From NCBI GenBank assembly GCA_046760705.1, contig JBHIER010000119.1, positions 1 through 8,470 on the forward strand: a stretch of 8,470 bases of DNA, written 5' to 3'. The notes below the pieces were generated by a model, which was not told the origin of the DNA, ran no database searches, and worked only from the letters and a program-made list of their open reading frames with translations. The position numbers were made by a program, and so were the translations under genes. Positions 8,197 through 8,470 of this stretch are shown in pieces; the stretch's first letter is position 1; each line of letters starts with the position of its first letter. Origin of the DNA: JBHIER01 sp046760705 [NCBI: bacterium] (GTDB lineage: Bacteria > JBHIER01 > G020348925).

Positions 8197-8259
8197 CGGG
8201 GCAGGCTCGCCAGCGATGGAAAAAAATTTGCCGCATCGTGGAAAAATTGAATTTTTTGC

Positions 8260-8288
8260 TTGACATTCGTTCACATTTTGGTTATATT
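8260..8288 (+). promoter_or_regulatory. Strong sigma70-type promoter with upstream A/T tracts
   Basis: A perfect TTGACA (8260-8265) and TATATT (8283-8288) are spaced by 17 bases. Upstream lie an A-run at 8220-8226 running into TTT, and AAAAA (8242-8246) with TTTTTT (8252-8257), resembling an UP element. The hexamers and spacing are the same as at the asnA promoter. Transcription should begin near 8295 and leaves the window. Confidence 0.75.
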
Positions 8289-8326
8289 GCGGTCGAGGAG
8301 TGAGAAAATTCCAAATTTGAAAGGAG

Positions 8327-8470
8327 ATGAGCAATCTTGTTCCTTCTCTCTCAGATAAATATACCCAAAAGATTATTCTGCATATATCTTTTAAGAGCCC
8401 CGTGCTTGCCCAGGGTGAAGTATGGGGATTCTTGTGTCTATTGAATGAGAGTTGGTCAAGAGGATCGGTC
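8327..8470 (+). CDS. Possible start of an unrecognised gene, running off the window
   Basis: From ATG 8327 the frame stays open for 48 codons to the window end (starts MSNLVPSLSDKYTQKIILHI). It lies about 32 bases after the predicted start of a strong transcript. A good SD, AAGGAG (8321-8326), abuts the ATG with no spacing, which is too close for normal initiation, and a stop at 8318 rules out an earlier start in this frame. Other frames give only short peptides: TTG 8337 stops near 8445. I do not recognise the protein. It may be a real gene, or a leader region whose gene begins further on, for instance at the ATG near 8445. Confidence 0.3.
   Translation, partial: MSNLVPSLSDKYTQKIILHISFKSPVLAQGEVWGFLCLLNESWSRGSV
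8398..8427 (+). other. Stable hairpin in the leader or early coding region of the last transcript
   Basis: CCCCGTGCTT (8398-8407) pairs along its whole length with AAGTATGGGG (8418-8427), two of the ten pairs being G-U, around a 10-base loop. It lies about 100 bases into the transcript predicted from 8260-8288. No T-run follows, so it is not a terminator. It may belong to a structured leader. Confidence 0.4.

Noticed and set aside
7890-8260. CRISPR array or tRNA in the repeat-bearing gap
   Set aside because: There are no regularly spaced direct repeats. The folded 8127-8196 element has neither a tRNA anticodon arm nor T-loop consensus.
7816-8334. Frames on both strands across the recO downstream region
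   Set aside because: They run through palindromic repeats, have no SD sites or known motifs, and overlap one another.

Overview
The window reads as ordinary bacterial chromosome of moderately high GC, with tightly packed core genes, Shine-Dalgarno (SD) starts and sigma70-like promoters (TTGACA-N17-TATATT types). The gene set is glyS, asnA, a HAD hydrolase, eno, an FtsB/DivIC-like gene, a DUF502 gene, mgtE and recO. Together with the single-chain class II glycyl-tRNA synthetase and GC-rich palindromic repeats, it suggests an uncultured, non-proteobacterial lineage (Poribacteria/Latescibacteria/Zixibacteria-like). That placement is an inference and no marker here fixes it.

Layout. Positions 1-575 (minus strand) hold the N-terminal third of glycyl-tRNA synthetase. 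A 386-base divergent intergenic region follows. It has a minus-strand promoter for glyS, a dyad symmetry and a strong plus-strand promoter for asnA, plus a possible short leader ORF that ends inside the asnA SD. On the plus strand come asnA (asparagine synthetase A) and a HAD-family hydrolase. A second promoter then leads a compact cluster: enolase, septum-formation-initiator-like protein, DUF502 membrane protein and MgtE magnesium transporter. Gaps in the cluster are 10-12 bases, with one 38-base overlap. A 289-base interruption separates mgtE from recO.

The mgtE-recO gap is the most unusual part. It is bounded by an 11-base perfect inverted repeat, carries five degenerate 7-base units at its right edge, and contains a reading frame resembling the C-terminal helix of four-helix-bundle (S23/23S rRNA intervening-sequence) proteins. 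I read it as a decayed insertion whose right end now forms the recO leader.

After recO, positions 7890-8259 hold no convincing gene. They contain three palindromic structures, one of which may terminate recO transcripts. A very strong promoter at 8260-8288, preceded by A/T tracts, drives a transcript running off the window end. It contains either a short open frame with an oddly placed SD or a structured leader.

Functionally the genes are housekeeping: translation and amino-acid supply (glyS, asnA), glycolysis (eno, a Mg-dependent enzyme), cell division and envelope (FtsB-like, DUF502), Mg2+ uptake (mgtE) and recombination repair (recO). I see no defence system, CRISPR array, tRNA or rRNA gene.
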